Assembly (NCBI GenBank): GCA_044351045.1
Contig: JBILGM010000002.1
Coordinates: forward strand, 1 to 64,000
DNA: 64,000 nucleotides
Direction: 5' to 3'
Origin: UBA6136 sp044351045
GTDB lineage: Bacteria > Pseudomonadota > Gammaproteobacteria > Methylococcales > Methylococcaceae
The stretch's first letter is position 1, and each line of letters begins with the position of its first letter. Below are positions 42,900 to 51,507 of this stretch, piece after piece. Below the pieces are notes generated by a model, which did not search any database, was not told where the DNA came from, and worked only from the letters and a program-made list of their open reading frames with translations. Position numbers and translations under genes: made by a program.

Positions 42900-44984
42900 T
42901 TACTTGGCCGCATTCCGATCGCTGACCTCCTTGATCACCGCATCAGCGACGTTCTTGGGGCATGGGCTGTAGTGAGAGAATTCCATCGAGAACTGCCCAC
43001 GACCCGATGTCATGGTGCGCAGATCGCCGATGTAGCCGAACATTTCAGACAATGGCACTTCGGATTTGATGCGCACGCCCGTGGCGCCTGCATCCTGGGA
43101 TTTGATCATGCCCCGACGACGGTTGAGATCACCGATCACGTCGCCCACGTTAGCGTCTGGAGAGAAGGTGTCCACTTTCATGATCGGTTCCATCAGCTGC
43201 GGAGCACACTTGGGAACGGTCTGACGGAAGGCCGCCTTGGCCGCGATTTCAAAGGCCAGCGACGAGGAGTCGACCGCGTGGAAACCACCGTCGGTGAGGG
43301 TGACCTTGAAGTCTACGCAGGGGAATCCGGCCATGGTGCCTTTGTCCAGCATACTCTTGAAGCCTTTTTCGACTGCAGGCCAGTATTCGCGAGGCACGTT
43401 ACCACCGGTGACAGTGGACTCAAATTGGAAGCCGGTGCCAGTTTCGCTAGGCTCAATAATATAGTTGATTTTAGCGAACTGACCCGAACCACCTGATTGC
43501 TTCTTGTGGGTGTACTCGTCCTCGACCCGACGGGTGATAGTTTCGCGGTAGGCCACCTGCGGCTTGCCTACAATCACTTCCACGCCATGAGTTCGCTTGA
43601 GAATGTCGATCTTGATGTCCAGATGCAGTTCGCCCATACCCTTGAGAATGGTTTCGCCGCTGTCTTCGTCGGTACCGACGTGGAAGGAGGGATCTTCTTG
43701 GACCATTTTGCCGAGTGCGATGCCCATCTTTTCATTGCCCGCTTTGTCCTTGGGCGCAATGGCGATCGAAATGACCGGATCGGGGAAAACCATCGGTTCC
43801 AGCGTGGCGGGCTTGTCCGGATCACACAGGGTGTGGCCGGTCTGAACATTTTTCATTCCCAGTACCGCGACGATGTCGCCCGCCTGGCAGGAATCAACTT
43901 CCTGACGGGTATTGGCATGCATTTCAACGATGCGGCCGATACGCTCGGTCTTGCCGGTATAGGTGTTGAGCACAGTGGTGCCCTTTTCGATACGGCCAGA
44001 ATAGATCCGCAGGAAGGTGAGGGCACCGTAACGGTCATCCATGATTTTGAACGCTAAGGCACGCAACGGGCGCTCAGGGTCAACAATGGCGAACTCGCCG
44101 GTTTCTTGACCTTCAAGGTCGACCTCCGGCTGCGGGTTAACCTCAGTTGGGTTCGGCAGGTAATCGACCACCGCATCCAGAACCAGCTGTACGCCTTTGT
44201 TCTTGAAGGAGGAACCGCAGTAAGTTGGGAAGAAATCTAGCTTGATGGTACCCTTTCGAATGAGTCGTTTGATGGTGTCGATGTCGGGTTCTTCCCCTTC
44301 AAGGTACTTTTCCATCACATCGTCGTCCTGCTCGACCACTTTCTCGATCAGTTCGTGACGCCATTTTTCAACATCATCGACCATGTCGGTCGGGACATCA
44401 GAAATGGTGTATTTCATGGGGTCGCCTGAATCGTCCCACACCCACGCCTTGCGGGTCAGGATATCCACCACACCGACAAAGCCGTCTTCGCGGCCGATCG
44501 GAAGGGTCATGACCAGGGGTTCTGCCGCCAAAACTTCCTTGACCTGTTTGACGACGCGGTAGAAGTCCGCGCCAATACGGTCAAGCTTGTTGATGTAGAT
44601 GACGCGGGCGACCTTGGAATCATTCGCATAACGCCAGTTGGTTTCGGACTGGGGTTCAACGCCACCGGAACCACAGAAAACACCGATGCCACCATCGAGA
44701 ACTTTCAGCGAGCGGTAGACTTCGATGGTGAAGTCTACGTGACCGGGGGTATCGATGATGTTGAAGCGGTGGTCATTCCAGAAGCAGGTGGTGGCAGCTG
44801 ACTGAATCGTGATGCCGCGCTCCTGTTCTTGCTCCATGAAGTCTGTCGTGGCCGCACCGTCATGGACTTCGCCGATCTTGTGGATTTTCCCGGTGAGCTT
44901 GAGGATGCGCTCGGTAGTCGTGGTCTTTCCGGCATCCACATGCGCAAAGATGCCGATATTTCTGTAATGCGATAGATCAGTCAT
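42900..44984 (-). CDS. fusA: Elongation factor G, FusA2/FusB type
   Basis: The 694-residue GTPase has G1 AHVDAGKTTTTERIL, switch region ERGITIQSAAT, G3 IDTPGHVDFT and G4 INKLDRIGAD, then domains II-V as usual. EF-G moves tRNAs and mRNA through the ribosome. Stretches such as VYRSLKVLDGGIGVFCGSGGVEPQ and KAWVWDDSGDP resemble the second-type EF-G of pseudomonads and vibrios rather than the canonical fusA, and the gene is alone, without rpsL, rpsG or tuf. It is likely an additional EF-G, perhaps specialised for ribosome recycling or stress; whether a canonical copy exists cannot be seen here. Confidence 0.88.
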   Translation of the reverse strand: MTDLSHYRNIGIFAHVDAGKTTTTERILKLTGKIHKIGEVHDGAATTDFMEQEQERGITIQSAATTCFWNDHRFNIIDTPGHVDFTIEVYRSLKVLDGGIGVFCGSGGVEPQSETNWRYANDSKVARVIYINKLDRIGADFYRVVKQVKEVLAAEPLVMTLPIGREDGFVGVVDILTRKAWVWDDSGDPMKYTISDVPTDMVDDVEKWRHELIEKVVEQDDDVMEKYLEGEEPDIDTIKRLIRKGTIKLDFFPTYCGSSFKNKGVQLVLDAVVDYLPNPTEVNPQPEVDLEGQETGEFAIVDPERPLRALAFKIMDDRYGALTFLRIYSGRIEKGTTVLNTYTGKTERIGRIVEMHANTRQEVDSCQAGDIVAVLGMKNVQTGHTLCDPDKPATLEPMVFPDPVISIAIAPKDKAGNEKMGIALGKMVQEDPSFHVGTDEDSGETILKGMGELHLDIKIDILKRTHGVEVIVGKPQVAYRETITRRVEDEYTHKKQSGGSGQFAKINYIIEPSETGTGFQFESTVTGGNVPREYWPAVEKGFKSMLDKGTMAGFPCVDFKVTLTDGGFHAVDSSSLAFEIAAKAAFRQTVPKCAPQLMEPIMKVDTFSPDANVGDVIGDLNRRRGMIKSQDAGATGVRIKSEVPLSEMFGYIGDLRTMTSGRGQFSMEFSHYSPCPKNVADAVIKEVSDRNAAK

Positions 44985-45374
44985 GTCAATTTTCTGAGGG
45001 TTTAGTAAGGCGAAGGTCTGGGAAAGTGAGCGCTGAGGAGGACGCAGCCCTGTTGGACAGCATAAGGTCCAAGGCGAGGCTGAGTGGTGTGGCGGGATCA
45101 GGCAACTTTCAATTAAACGTTGAATGATACCTTTGTCGAAAATTCACGGCAACGTGAATGTTTGACCCGGGCAAACTCTAAGCCACATCGTGGGACCTCT
45201 ACAAGGTCAGGTCATCGACTGACATTGTCCCTGCTGAAATTTGAATTCATAAGGCATTGGGCGTAATGCAATTGTTTCCATTTAGTGACATAGGATTGTC
45301 ATAATTCCGTCATTGTCTTCTGATAGTGTGTTGCCATATCTCAATTCATTATCAACTCAGAAGGTAAACGTCCA
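44985..45374. other. Intergenic region upstream of the EF-G gene
   Basis: About 390 bp with no gene recognised. It must contain the EF-G promoter. An inverted repeat TTCAA/TTGAA lies around 45109-45125. No riboswitch or RNA gene was recognised. Confidence 0.4.
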
Positions 45375-45473
45375 ATGGAGATTTTAATTCTAGGGATCGT
45401 GCTGGTAGGTGCGATGGCGACGGTGGATGTGCCTGAAGACCGGAGCTCATCTCAAGATTCGCATGATGGCTAA
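45375..45473 (+). CDS. Possible small protein, 32 aa
   Basis: ATG at 45375 opens a 32-codon frame ending TAA. It has a hydrophobic start (MEILILGIVLVGAMATVDV) and a polar, acidic end (PEDRSSSQDSHDG), with AGAAGG about 11 bp upstream. It could be a one-helix membrane peptide or a chance frame. No family is recognised and no neighbour is in the same direction. Confidence 0.2.
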   Translation: MEILILGIVLVGAMATVDVPEDRSSSQDSHDG

Positions 45474-45505
45474 TGCCCCGAGCTATCCATGACTGAAGAT
45501 CACCT

Positions 45506-45534
45506 CTTAAAAAAGCCGCGCTCGCCGGGGCTTT
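45506..45534 (-). terminator. Intrinsic terminator of amtB
   Basis: On the minus strand AAAGCC (45534-45529) pairs with GGCTTT (45517-45512) around a GC-rich loop and is followed by further T residues. It lies about 35 bp after the amtB stop. Confidence 0.75.
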
Positions 45535-45568
45535 CTCTGCTTTGGTCGTAACGATGGTGGTTGAAGTG

Positions 45569-46771
45569 TTACCAGCCTGACTCATTTTCTGGACTGGCAC
45601 TCACCTTGTGCAGGGTGAGATCAGCACCGGTGAACTCTTGTTCGGGATCCAAGCGAAGACCGACGAGTATTTTCAAAATGCCATAGACAACAAAACCTCC
45701 TATTAGAGCGATGGCGATCGCTAGCGCAGTACCCAGAAGTTGCGGTACTAAGGCAACCTTGCCCAAGCCGCCCAATTCCTGAAGCCCAAGAACGCCGGCG
45801 GCGATGCCACCCAAGGCACCGCATAGGCCATGCAGCGGCCAGACGCCCAGGACGTCATCGATTTTCCAGCGGTTTTGAGTCAACGTGAACATGGCGACAA
45901 ATAAACTGCCGGCACATAATCCCAATAAAAGAGCACCTCCTGGGTGCATGACATCTGATCCCGCGCAGACAGCTACCAGCCCCGCCAAGGGTCCGTTATG
46001 AACGAATCCAGGGTCATTGCGCCCGACGATCAGTGCGGAGAGTGTTCCGCCGACCATGGCCATCAGCGAGTTGACGGCAACGAGTCCACTGATGCCGCTA
46101 AGGGTCTGTGCCGACATGACGTTAAAGCCAAACCAGCCTACAGTGAGGATCCATGCGCCTAGAGCGAGAAACGGGATGCTGGACGGTGGGTGCGCAGCCA
46201 CGCCGCCGTGTCGGTGATAACGTCCGCGACGCGGCCCCATCAAAATGACAGCGATGAGTGCCACCCAACCACCAACGGCATGAACAACCACGGAGCCCGC
46301 GAAATCATGAAAGGGTGCGCCATAGCGCTCCTCTAGCCAGGCCTGTATGCCGAAGTTGTTGTTCCAGGCGATACCTTCGAAAAGCGGGTAGACAAAACTG
46401 ACTAGAAGAAATGTTGCGGCCAGTTGCGGGTAGAACCTCGCCCGCTCGGCGATGCCGCCGGAAATGATGGCGGGGATGGCCGCTGCAAAGGTCAGAAGAA
46501 AGAAGAACTTGACCAGAGCATAGCCATTGTTGGTTACCAGTTGGCCGGCGCCGTGATAGAAGTGCAAGCCATAGGCCAGGAAGTAGCCAATGAAAAAGTA
46601 GCCGATGGTCGAAACGGCGAAATCGACCAGGATCTTGACCAGTGCATTGACCTGGTTTTTACGCCGGACTGTACCCAGTTCCAGAAAGGCAAATCCTGAG
46701 TGCATCGCCAGCACCAGAATGGCGCCTATGAGCACAAAAAAGACGTCCTGACTCTTGCTTATTGTCTCCAT
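45569..46771 (-). CDS. amtB: Ammonium transporter
   Basis: About 400 residues from ATG 46771 (another ATG lies four codons upstream). Eleven or so hydrophobic segments are visible, with the Amt features LVTNNGYALVKFFF, PAIISGGIAERARFYP, HDFAGSVVVHAVGG (the conserved Asp and first pore histidine) and GVWPLHGLCGALGG (second pore histidine). It conducts ammonium across the inner membrane. There is no signal peptide and no glnK next to it, which is unusual since amtB and glnK are usually paired. It lies downstream of, and in the same direction as, the copper cluster, but a hairpin between them suggests its own transcript. Confidence 0.92.
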   Translation of the reverse strand: METISKSQDVFFVLIGAILVLAMHSGFAFLELGTVRRKNQVNALVKILVDFAVSTIGYFFIGYFLAYGLHFYHGAGQLVTNNGYALVKFFFLLTFAAAIPAIISGGIAERARFYPQLAATFLLVSFVYPLFEGIAWNNNFGIQAWLEERYGAPFHDFAGSVVVHAVGGWVALIAVILMGPRRGRYHRHGGVAAHPPSSIPFLALGAWILTVGWFGFNVMSAQTLSGISGLVAVNSLMAMVGGTLSALIVGRNDPGFVHNGPLAGLVAVCAGSDVMHPGGALLLGLCAGSLFVAMFTLTQNRWKIDDVLGVWPLHGLCGALGGIAAGVLGLQELGGLGKVALVPQLLGTALAIAIALIGGFVVYGILKILVGLRLDPEQEFTGADLTLHKVSASPENESGW

Positions 46772-46992
46772 AGCATCGCCCATTAAATTGAGATGCTATT
46801 GAACTGCAATTAATGGGCCAGATCATAATCGCCCTGAATCCGTGCGATTCACTGATGACTCAGTCAATAGGGATGCAACGCAGTTCACGTTCAAAAGATG
46901 TGCGCACCAAATTCGTGCATTCTGGACCGATTTAGGTGCATATCGTTAAGCGGTTGGTATAGCTCCCCTCTGTTGACCGACAAGGTATAGGT

Positions 46993-47019
46993 TGCCCCCA
47001 TACACATTGTATGGGGGCA
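46993..47019 (-). terminator. Hairpin between the copper cluster and amtB
   Basis: TGCCCCCATAC (46993-47003) and GTATGGGGGCA (47009-47019) form a perfect 11-bp stem with a 5-base loop just 13 bp after the cupredoxin stop. There is no long T-run, so termination may be partial or the hairpin may stabilise the mRNA end. Confidence 0.65.
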
Positions 47020-47031
47020 GTGGCGGGCAGA

Positions 47032-47940
47032 TTATTTCTTGTTGACACCACCTAGTAGGGTCGTGAGTAGTCCTATTAACTTGTCCAAGGAGGACTTGCC
47101 GAGGTTCATCAAGTGACTGGTCGCTTCCTGTCCCGTCATACCTTGAAAGCGTTTTCGGTAATAGCCTATGGCAATCGGGGTGGCCCCAATGCCCAGAATG
47201 AGTCCCAACAGGAAAGTGCCATTGGATGCCGATTGAGCAGGCGTGGCTGTCGCCACCCCTCCGGGCAGAGACACTCCGGGTCCGGGGGCGACGACCACTT
47301 GCTTGACTGAATCTGCGACCTTGGGGCCATAATCATCGGGTATTGCGAGATCGGTAATCCCAGGAATGCTGGGGAAGGGTGTGCTGCCCTTGCCCACTAT
47401 AAGCTGAGCTTTCATACCCTTTTCCATGTGCTGAGCGATATCGCAATGGACGAGGTAGGTCTTGTCTTCGGCCGGCAGAATAAGTGTTCCTGTAATCTTG
47501 GCTGGTCCAGTCATTTCAAGATGGAACATGCCTTTGTCATATATGAACTTGGGCAGCCCATGCATCATCCATTGATGGCGAATATGATCTTCGTTGATAA
47601 AGGTGACGGTTAACCTGGTACATGGCTTGACTCGCCATTCATGCGCATCGAAACCGAACATGGTGCCAGGGAAATCCTTGCTGTATTGATGACCTGCCCG
47701 GACAGTGATGGAGGCATCTTCACTGATGCGGCTACACCCTGGGGGCAAGGTATCCTTATTTTGCCCCATTACCATGCCACCCTCCATGTCCATTAGGTGG
47801 CCACCCCCATGGTTCATCAGCATATTGTGCTCGATGATCGGTTCAGCTTTTTCAACGGCAGAGGCCATACCTGCGACCAGAGTCAGGGTAGGGACCAACA
47901 AGCTTGGATAATGTCTAGCCATTTTGATTCTCAGCCTCAT
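47032..47940 (-). CDS. Membrane-anchored periplasmic cupredoxin
   Basis: The 302-residue protein has an N-terminal export signal ending ASA, a Met/His-rich region (residues about 38-58: HNMLMNHGGGH, MDMEGGMVMG) likely to bind copper, and a cupredoxin domain with VTFINEDHIRHQWMMHGLP and the type 1 copper loop HCDIAQHMEKGM (Cys166, His171, Met176). A Pro/Ala-rich linker leads to one membrane helix (about 241-260) and a cytoplasmic basic, amphipathic tail. It starts within the stop of the multicopper oxidase gene (ATGA overlap), so the two are made together. It is probably the electron carrier partner of the oxidase. Confidence 0.8.
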   Translation of the reverse strand: MRLRIKMARHYPSLLVPTLTLVAGMASAVEKAEPIIEHNMLMNHGGGHLMDMEGGMVMGQNKDTLPPGCSRISEDASITVRAGHQYSKDFPGTMFGFDAHEWRVKPCTRLTVTFINEDHIRHQWMMHGLPKFIYDKGMFHLEMTGPAKITGTLILPAEDKTYLVHCDIAQHMEKGMKAQLIVGKGSTPFPSIPGITDLAIPDDYGPKVADSVKQVVVAPGPGVSLPGGVATATPAQSASNGTFLLGLILGIGATPIAIGYYRKRFQGMTGQEATSHLMNLGKSSLDKLIGLLTTLLGGVNKK

Positions 47941-49688
47941 TGCTTGTTTTTGAATTGCCCAACCAGACCGATGACCTTTTCACGGTTCAGATATAGAAAA
48001 TAGGCTGCTATACCCAAGAGCAGGCCCGAGAACAGACCCTCACCTGAATTGGACGGGGAATTGACCGTGCTTGCGGTTCCAGCGGTTGGTGCCGGCTGTG
48101 CCTGCGGTGGAACAAGTTCGTTATTTGTATTGACCCCAGGTTTCGTGTCCATTGTTCCTGCAGGTGCGCCCAAGCTACCATCAAGATAATCCTGCCAGAC
48201 AGGGATTTTCCGCTCCCAGAATTCCTTGGTGAAGTAAGGTTTAAGGTCCATGCCATGAGTTTTCGGTGTGCCGTTTTCATCGACATAGTCTTTGTAGGCT
48301 ACCAAGCTAATGCTCCCACCCTCGCCCATGCCGTTGGTAGTAAACGCTTTTTCGGTATGGTCATGAAACATCCATAATCCCGAACCATAGCTGTGGAGAC
48401 CGTCATCGCTCGTGTCCAGAGCGATATCCAACCGCTGGGCTGGAGCCATGCTGTAGACGTCTCGCGTAACCTGTGCTAATGGATTTTGCTGAACCCCGTC
48501 ATAATGTGTTTCTGTACCTTTGTGGCCGTGAATATGCAGTGCTAATGGCTCGGTGTGACCATTCAGGACGCGGATTTTAGTTTTCTCATTCGGATTTACG
48601 GTAATGAGGGACTCCCTTAAGGTGTAAGGAAATGCGCGTCCATTGAGCAGGAAATAATCATCCGTGGCATCCGTGATGTCATATTCTTGATTCATCTTTT
48701 TTGCAATCAACCTAACATCATTTGATGACTGTGGAATTTGGTGCAATTCCTTATCGACCGACGAGTAGTGCAGGTCATATTCCTGCTTGTATTTTTCCAG
48801 GACCGCCACCGAAGGGTGACGAACCTGTCCGGCGCCCACATTGAATACTTGCGGCCAATTGTTTGGTCGGTTTTCCTCGATAGTGAATATGCCCGCCAGC
48901 CCCATGGGGATGTGGGTGTGGGGTTGCACATGGCAGTGGTAGTACATGGTTCCAGGTTGACGTGGCCGAATCACGTAAGTCTTGCTTTGCCCTGGCATGA
49001 TATCCATCTCGCTGGTCTGGCCAACACCATCATTCCCTTCCCCGCCATGGTCCATGAATGGGTGATCAACACCATGCAGATGGATGGAGTGCGGGAAATA
49101 GTGGGAGTTCTCAACCACTAACCAAACCACATCACCCTGCTCAACCCGAATGGGTGGCGAGGGCATACGGAGAAGTGGATTGGCTTCACCACTTGCAAAA
49201 CTCCGGGTCGACATGTCACGGCTCTTGGGTGTAAAAACCCAAAAGCTCGGCTGGACACCCGGCGCAATATCAAAGGTAGGCACAACGCCAGGAAAATCCG
49301 GCGAATGGCCATTAACCTCCATGATCTCCAGCTTGATCACATAATGATCCGGATCTCCATCCTTATCGATGTCATTGGAAAGCGTCAGCGTGTCGGCGGC
49401 AACGTTGGAGGTATCCATGAGCGTTTCCATGGAAATGTTATTGGTGCCTTTAACAAACGCCGCAATATCGTTGGGATTATCTGGATTACAGGATCTCGAT
49501 TCCTGAATTTCTACGCCTTCAACGGACTGAGCCTTTCGCCACTCGGGCGGAGCGCCGCTATTACAAAAGGGTTCGGCTTGACCCAATTCAACCTTGGCCG
49601 TCGGTGGTGCCTTGTATACGGCCGAAGCGGTATAGGGTAGGGTTACAAATAGCGAGGCCGTGAAAACAACGAGCGATTTTCTCAACAT
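47937..49688 (-). CDS. Membrane-anchored multicopper oxidase, two-domain type
   Basis: The 583-residue protein has a signal peptide (residues 1-23), an extra N-terminal region of about 120 residues with three cysteines, two cupredoxin domains and a C-terminal membrane helix (about 551-570) with a short basic tail. All four His-x-His pairs for the trinuclear copper centre are present: 203/205 (HLH), 251/253 (HCH), 385/387 (HIH) and 442/444 (HDH). The type 1 site (HCHVQPHTHIPM, Cys252, His257, Met262) is in the first domain, and the second domain has HDHTEKAFTTNGM without Cys. That layout fits two-domain oxidases. Substrate unknown; oxygen reduction at the periplasmic face is inferred. Confidence 0.85.
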   Translation of the reverse strand: MLRKSLVVFTASLFVTLPYTASAVYKAPPTAKVELGQAEPFCNSGAPPEWRKAQSVEGVEIQESRSCNPDNPNDIAAFVKGTNNISMETLMDTSNVAADTLTLSNDIDKDGDPDHYVIKLEIMEVNGHSPDFPGVVPTFDIAPGVQPSFWVFTPKSRDMSTRSFASGEANPLLRMPSPPIRVEQGDVVWLVVENSHYFPHSIHLHGVDHPFMDHGGEGNDGVGQTSEMDIMPGQSKTYVIRPRQPGTMYYHCHVQPHTHIPMGLAGIFTIEENRPNNWPQVFNVGAGQVRHPSVAVLEKYKQEYDLHYSSVDKELHQIPQSSNDVRLIAKKMNQEYDITDATDDYFLLNGRAFPYTLRESLITVNPNEKTKIRVLNGHTEPLALHIHGHKGTETHYDGVQQNPLAQVTRDVYSMAPAQRLDIALDTSDDGLHSYGSGLWMFHDHTEKAFTTNGMGEGGSISLVAYKDYVDENGTPKTHGMDLKPYFTKEFWERKIPVWQDYLDGSLGAPAGTMDTKPGVNTNNELVPPQAQPAPTAGTASTVNSPSNSGEGLFSGLLLGIAAYFLYLNREKVIGLVGQFKNKQ

Positions 49689-49781
49689 GGCAAATACCGT
49701 TGTTGGTAAAACGCCAGGACACAGTTAAAACCATGACCTGGCGTTGAATGGACAGCCCAGAGCCTGGGCGGTGAAAAGCCG

Positions 49782-50369
49782 TTAAGCTTCGTTCTTCTTC
49801 CTTAAGAGATTGTCCACCACACCCTTGAACTTGGCATTGGACAAATATGTGATGTAGCCGCCAGCAACCAAAAGGGTCATGACTACAACAATGGTGCTAG
49901 TCGGCACCCCGGTTTGTCCAGAACCAACGCTGAGGGCTATGTGCTCATCAACTTTTTGGCCTTCGTTGACCAAGGTGATATGGACACGATATTTACCCGC
50001 GTCGGTAAAATTAATATTTGAATTGAAGGTACCATTCGAGTGAGTACTGGGCGGGGCATAGAAAACTCGGGTTCCTTCAGGCTCTTTCGTAATTTCGAAT
50101 TCGACCGTCATGTTTCGAAGTGCTTTCCCTTCGTAGTCGAAAACGATGGTCGACTGGCCCAACTCGGGTATTGAGTTGCAGTATTCAGTGGTTCCCGTGA
50201 GTTGCGGCTGATAGGCGGTGAAGTGAACCAGGTGAGGGCCAATCTGGACGCGGCACTGATCGGTGTCAACGCTCGCTCCGCCATGGGCCCAAGCAACCAC
50301 AGGCAGGAAGCTGGCAGCGAGCAGCCCGAGGGCTGCACAGCTTTTTTTTATCATTTTCAAATTTTTCAT
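49782..50369 (-). CDS. Exported, membrane-anchored protein with predicted N-terminal histidine
   Basis: A 195-residue protein with a clear signal peptide ending VVAWA, so the mature protein would begin HGG (His29). The extracytoplasmic part contains two cysteines (39, 64), the block IGPHLVHFTAYQP and a beta-rich domain with FTDAGKYRVHITLV. One membrane helix (about 157-176) and a basic tail (NLLRKKNEA) follow. I recall similar AHGG/IG...HFT.YQP proteins next to copper-protein genes in other proteobacteria, but no function is known to me. It is first in the cluster, 93 bp before the oxidase gene. Confidence 0.7.
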   Translation of the reverse strand: MKNLKMIKKSCAALGLLAASFLPVVAWAHGGASVDTDQCRVQIGPHLVHFTAYQPQLTGTTEYCNSIPELGQSTIVFDYEGKALRNMTVEFEITKEPEGTRVFYAPPSTHSNGTFNSNINFTDAGKYRVHITLVNEGQKVDEHIALSVGSGQTGVPTSTIVVVMTLLVAGGYITYLSNAKFKGVVDNLLRKKNEA

Positions 50370-50725
50370 GATTCAGTACCCTCGCTCGATTTAATTTTTG
50401 TAATTGAGATTCAGCAAGTTTTTTTGGTGGCTCTGGCTGGCTCCTAATTCGCTGGAAGTTGCCCTAAGGAACGTTGGATTCGCACTTGCTGAATATACAT
50501 AAGCGATCCGACATATTCAACTATCGGGAGATCCCGGACCCCTAGTTGAGCATGTCAGTTGCTCAAATCTGCGTCCGCTCCCTGCCCACGTAGCTGGGAC
50601 ACACGATTTTCGGCAGAGTTCATCTAAGGACTTCAGCTCAACCCACGCCACAGCGCCCTATCGTTTCATTTCGGTTATTCTTTTGCCATCCAATCCACTC
50701 TTGGGGCCCAGTTGGCCTCACCTTA
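50370..50725. promoter_or_regulatory. Promoter region of the copper cluster with inverted repeats
   Basis: This 356-bp gap separates the copper cluster from the divergent TPR lipoprotein gene. ATTCAGCAAGT (50409-50419) and its exact reverse complement ACTTGCTGAAT (50484-50494) lie 40-125 bp upstream of the first cluster gene. A second dyad, TTGAGC-N9-GCTCAA, lies at 50546-50566, and CGGGAGATCCCG at 50525-50536. These may be operators for a copper or redox regulator, but no regulator gene is nearby. Confidence 0.45.
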
Positions 50726-51502
50726 ATGGCACCAACCATGATCAATCGATGCTGGATACCTTTGGTGTCCCTACTCCTTACACTGACTGCATGCACCAGT
50801 GTTGGCCCCACGCGAAATCCATCGAATGAGGGCGATGAAGAGGCAAGGGTTGACTTACCGGTTAAGCCAGCGACTCAAACCAATATGGAGCCTAAAGCAC
50901 CGAGTGAACCCAGGAGATCTGCTACCCACCCGTTGCCCTCCGACGACTTGCCTGCCAAGGAACCGTCGCGCCAATATGCCTTGCCCGGATATTCCAGCTC
51001 GCCTTATGGGGTGGACCCCATTCCCGCACCCAGTCCTGCCGCTGCGAATCCTGAGCCTGATCCCTATGAGGCTCCCAACGTGCAAGCCCCGGCGCCGCCG
51101 GTTGAGCTTCCGGGATTAGACATATCACCGCCGGATTCACCGGCATTGACTCCACCGCCGGACCCGAAAGCTTTCAATCTTTCCGCACCGCCGGCTGTTA
51201 TGGCGCTGCAGACTGATATCGAGGCCAATCTCAAGATCGGCAGATATGCAGAGGCCGCTGCATCTCTGGAGCGTGCCATACGCATCCAGCCGAAAAACCC
51301 GGAACTTTGGCATGTGCTAGCCGATGTTCGTCTGAAGCAACAACAGCTTGGCCTCGCCGAAGATCTCGCCAAAAAATCCAATTTGCTCGCGAAGAGTAAC
51401 CAGGAACTGATCCGCTCTAACTGGGTTGTTATCGCTGGATCTCGACGACTTAAAGGCGACAGTGCCGGGGCCTCCGAAGCCATGGATAAGGCCAGACAGT
51501 AA
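50726..51502 (+). CDS. TPR-containing lipoprotein
   Basis: The protein has a lipoprotein signal (LVSLLLTLTAC, lipobox LTAC), a long Pro/Ala/Ser-rich linker (about residues 30-150) and a C-terminal tetratricopeptide part (LKIGRYAEAAASLERAIRIQPKNPELWHVLADVRLKQQQLGLAEDLAKKSN). ATG 50726 or 50738 could be the start; neither has a strong ribosome site. It is expected at the outer membrane inner face as a scaffold. It is followed by yoaA after 5 bp, so the genes probably form a transcript. Confidence 0.82.
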   Translation: MAPTMINRCWIPLVSLLLTLTACTSVGPTRNPSNEGDEEARVDLPVKPATQTNMEPKAPSEPRRSATHPLPSDDLPAKEPSRQYALPGYSSSPYGVDPIPAPSPAAANPEPDPYEAPNVQAPAPPVELPGLDISPPDSPALTPPPDPKAFNLSAPPAVMALQTDIEANLKIGRYAEAAASLERAIRIQPKNPELWHVLADVRLKQQQLGLAEDLAKKSNLLAKSNQELIRSNWVVIAGSRRLKGDSAGASEAMDKARQ

Positions 51503-51507
51503 TCTCG

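Noticed and set aside
45352..45600. Open frame of 82 codons on the minus strand between amtB and the EF-G gene
   Set aside because: It overlaps the amtB end and the amtB terminator and has a low-complexity, unlikely sequence.
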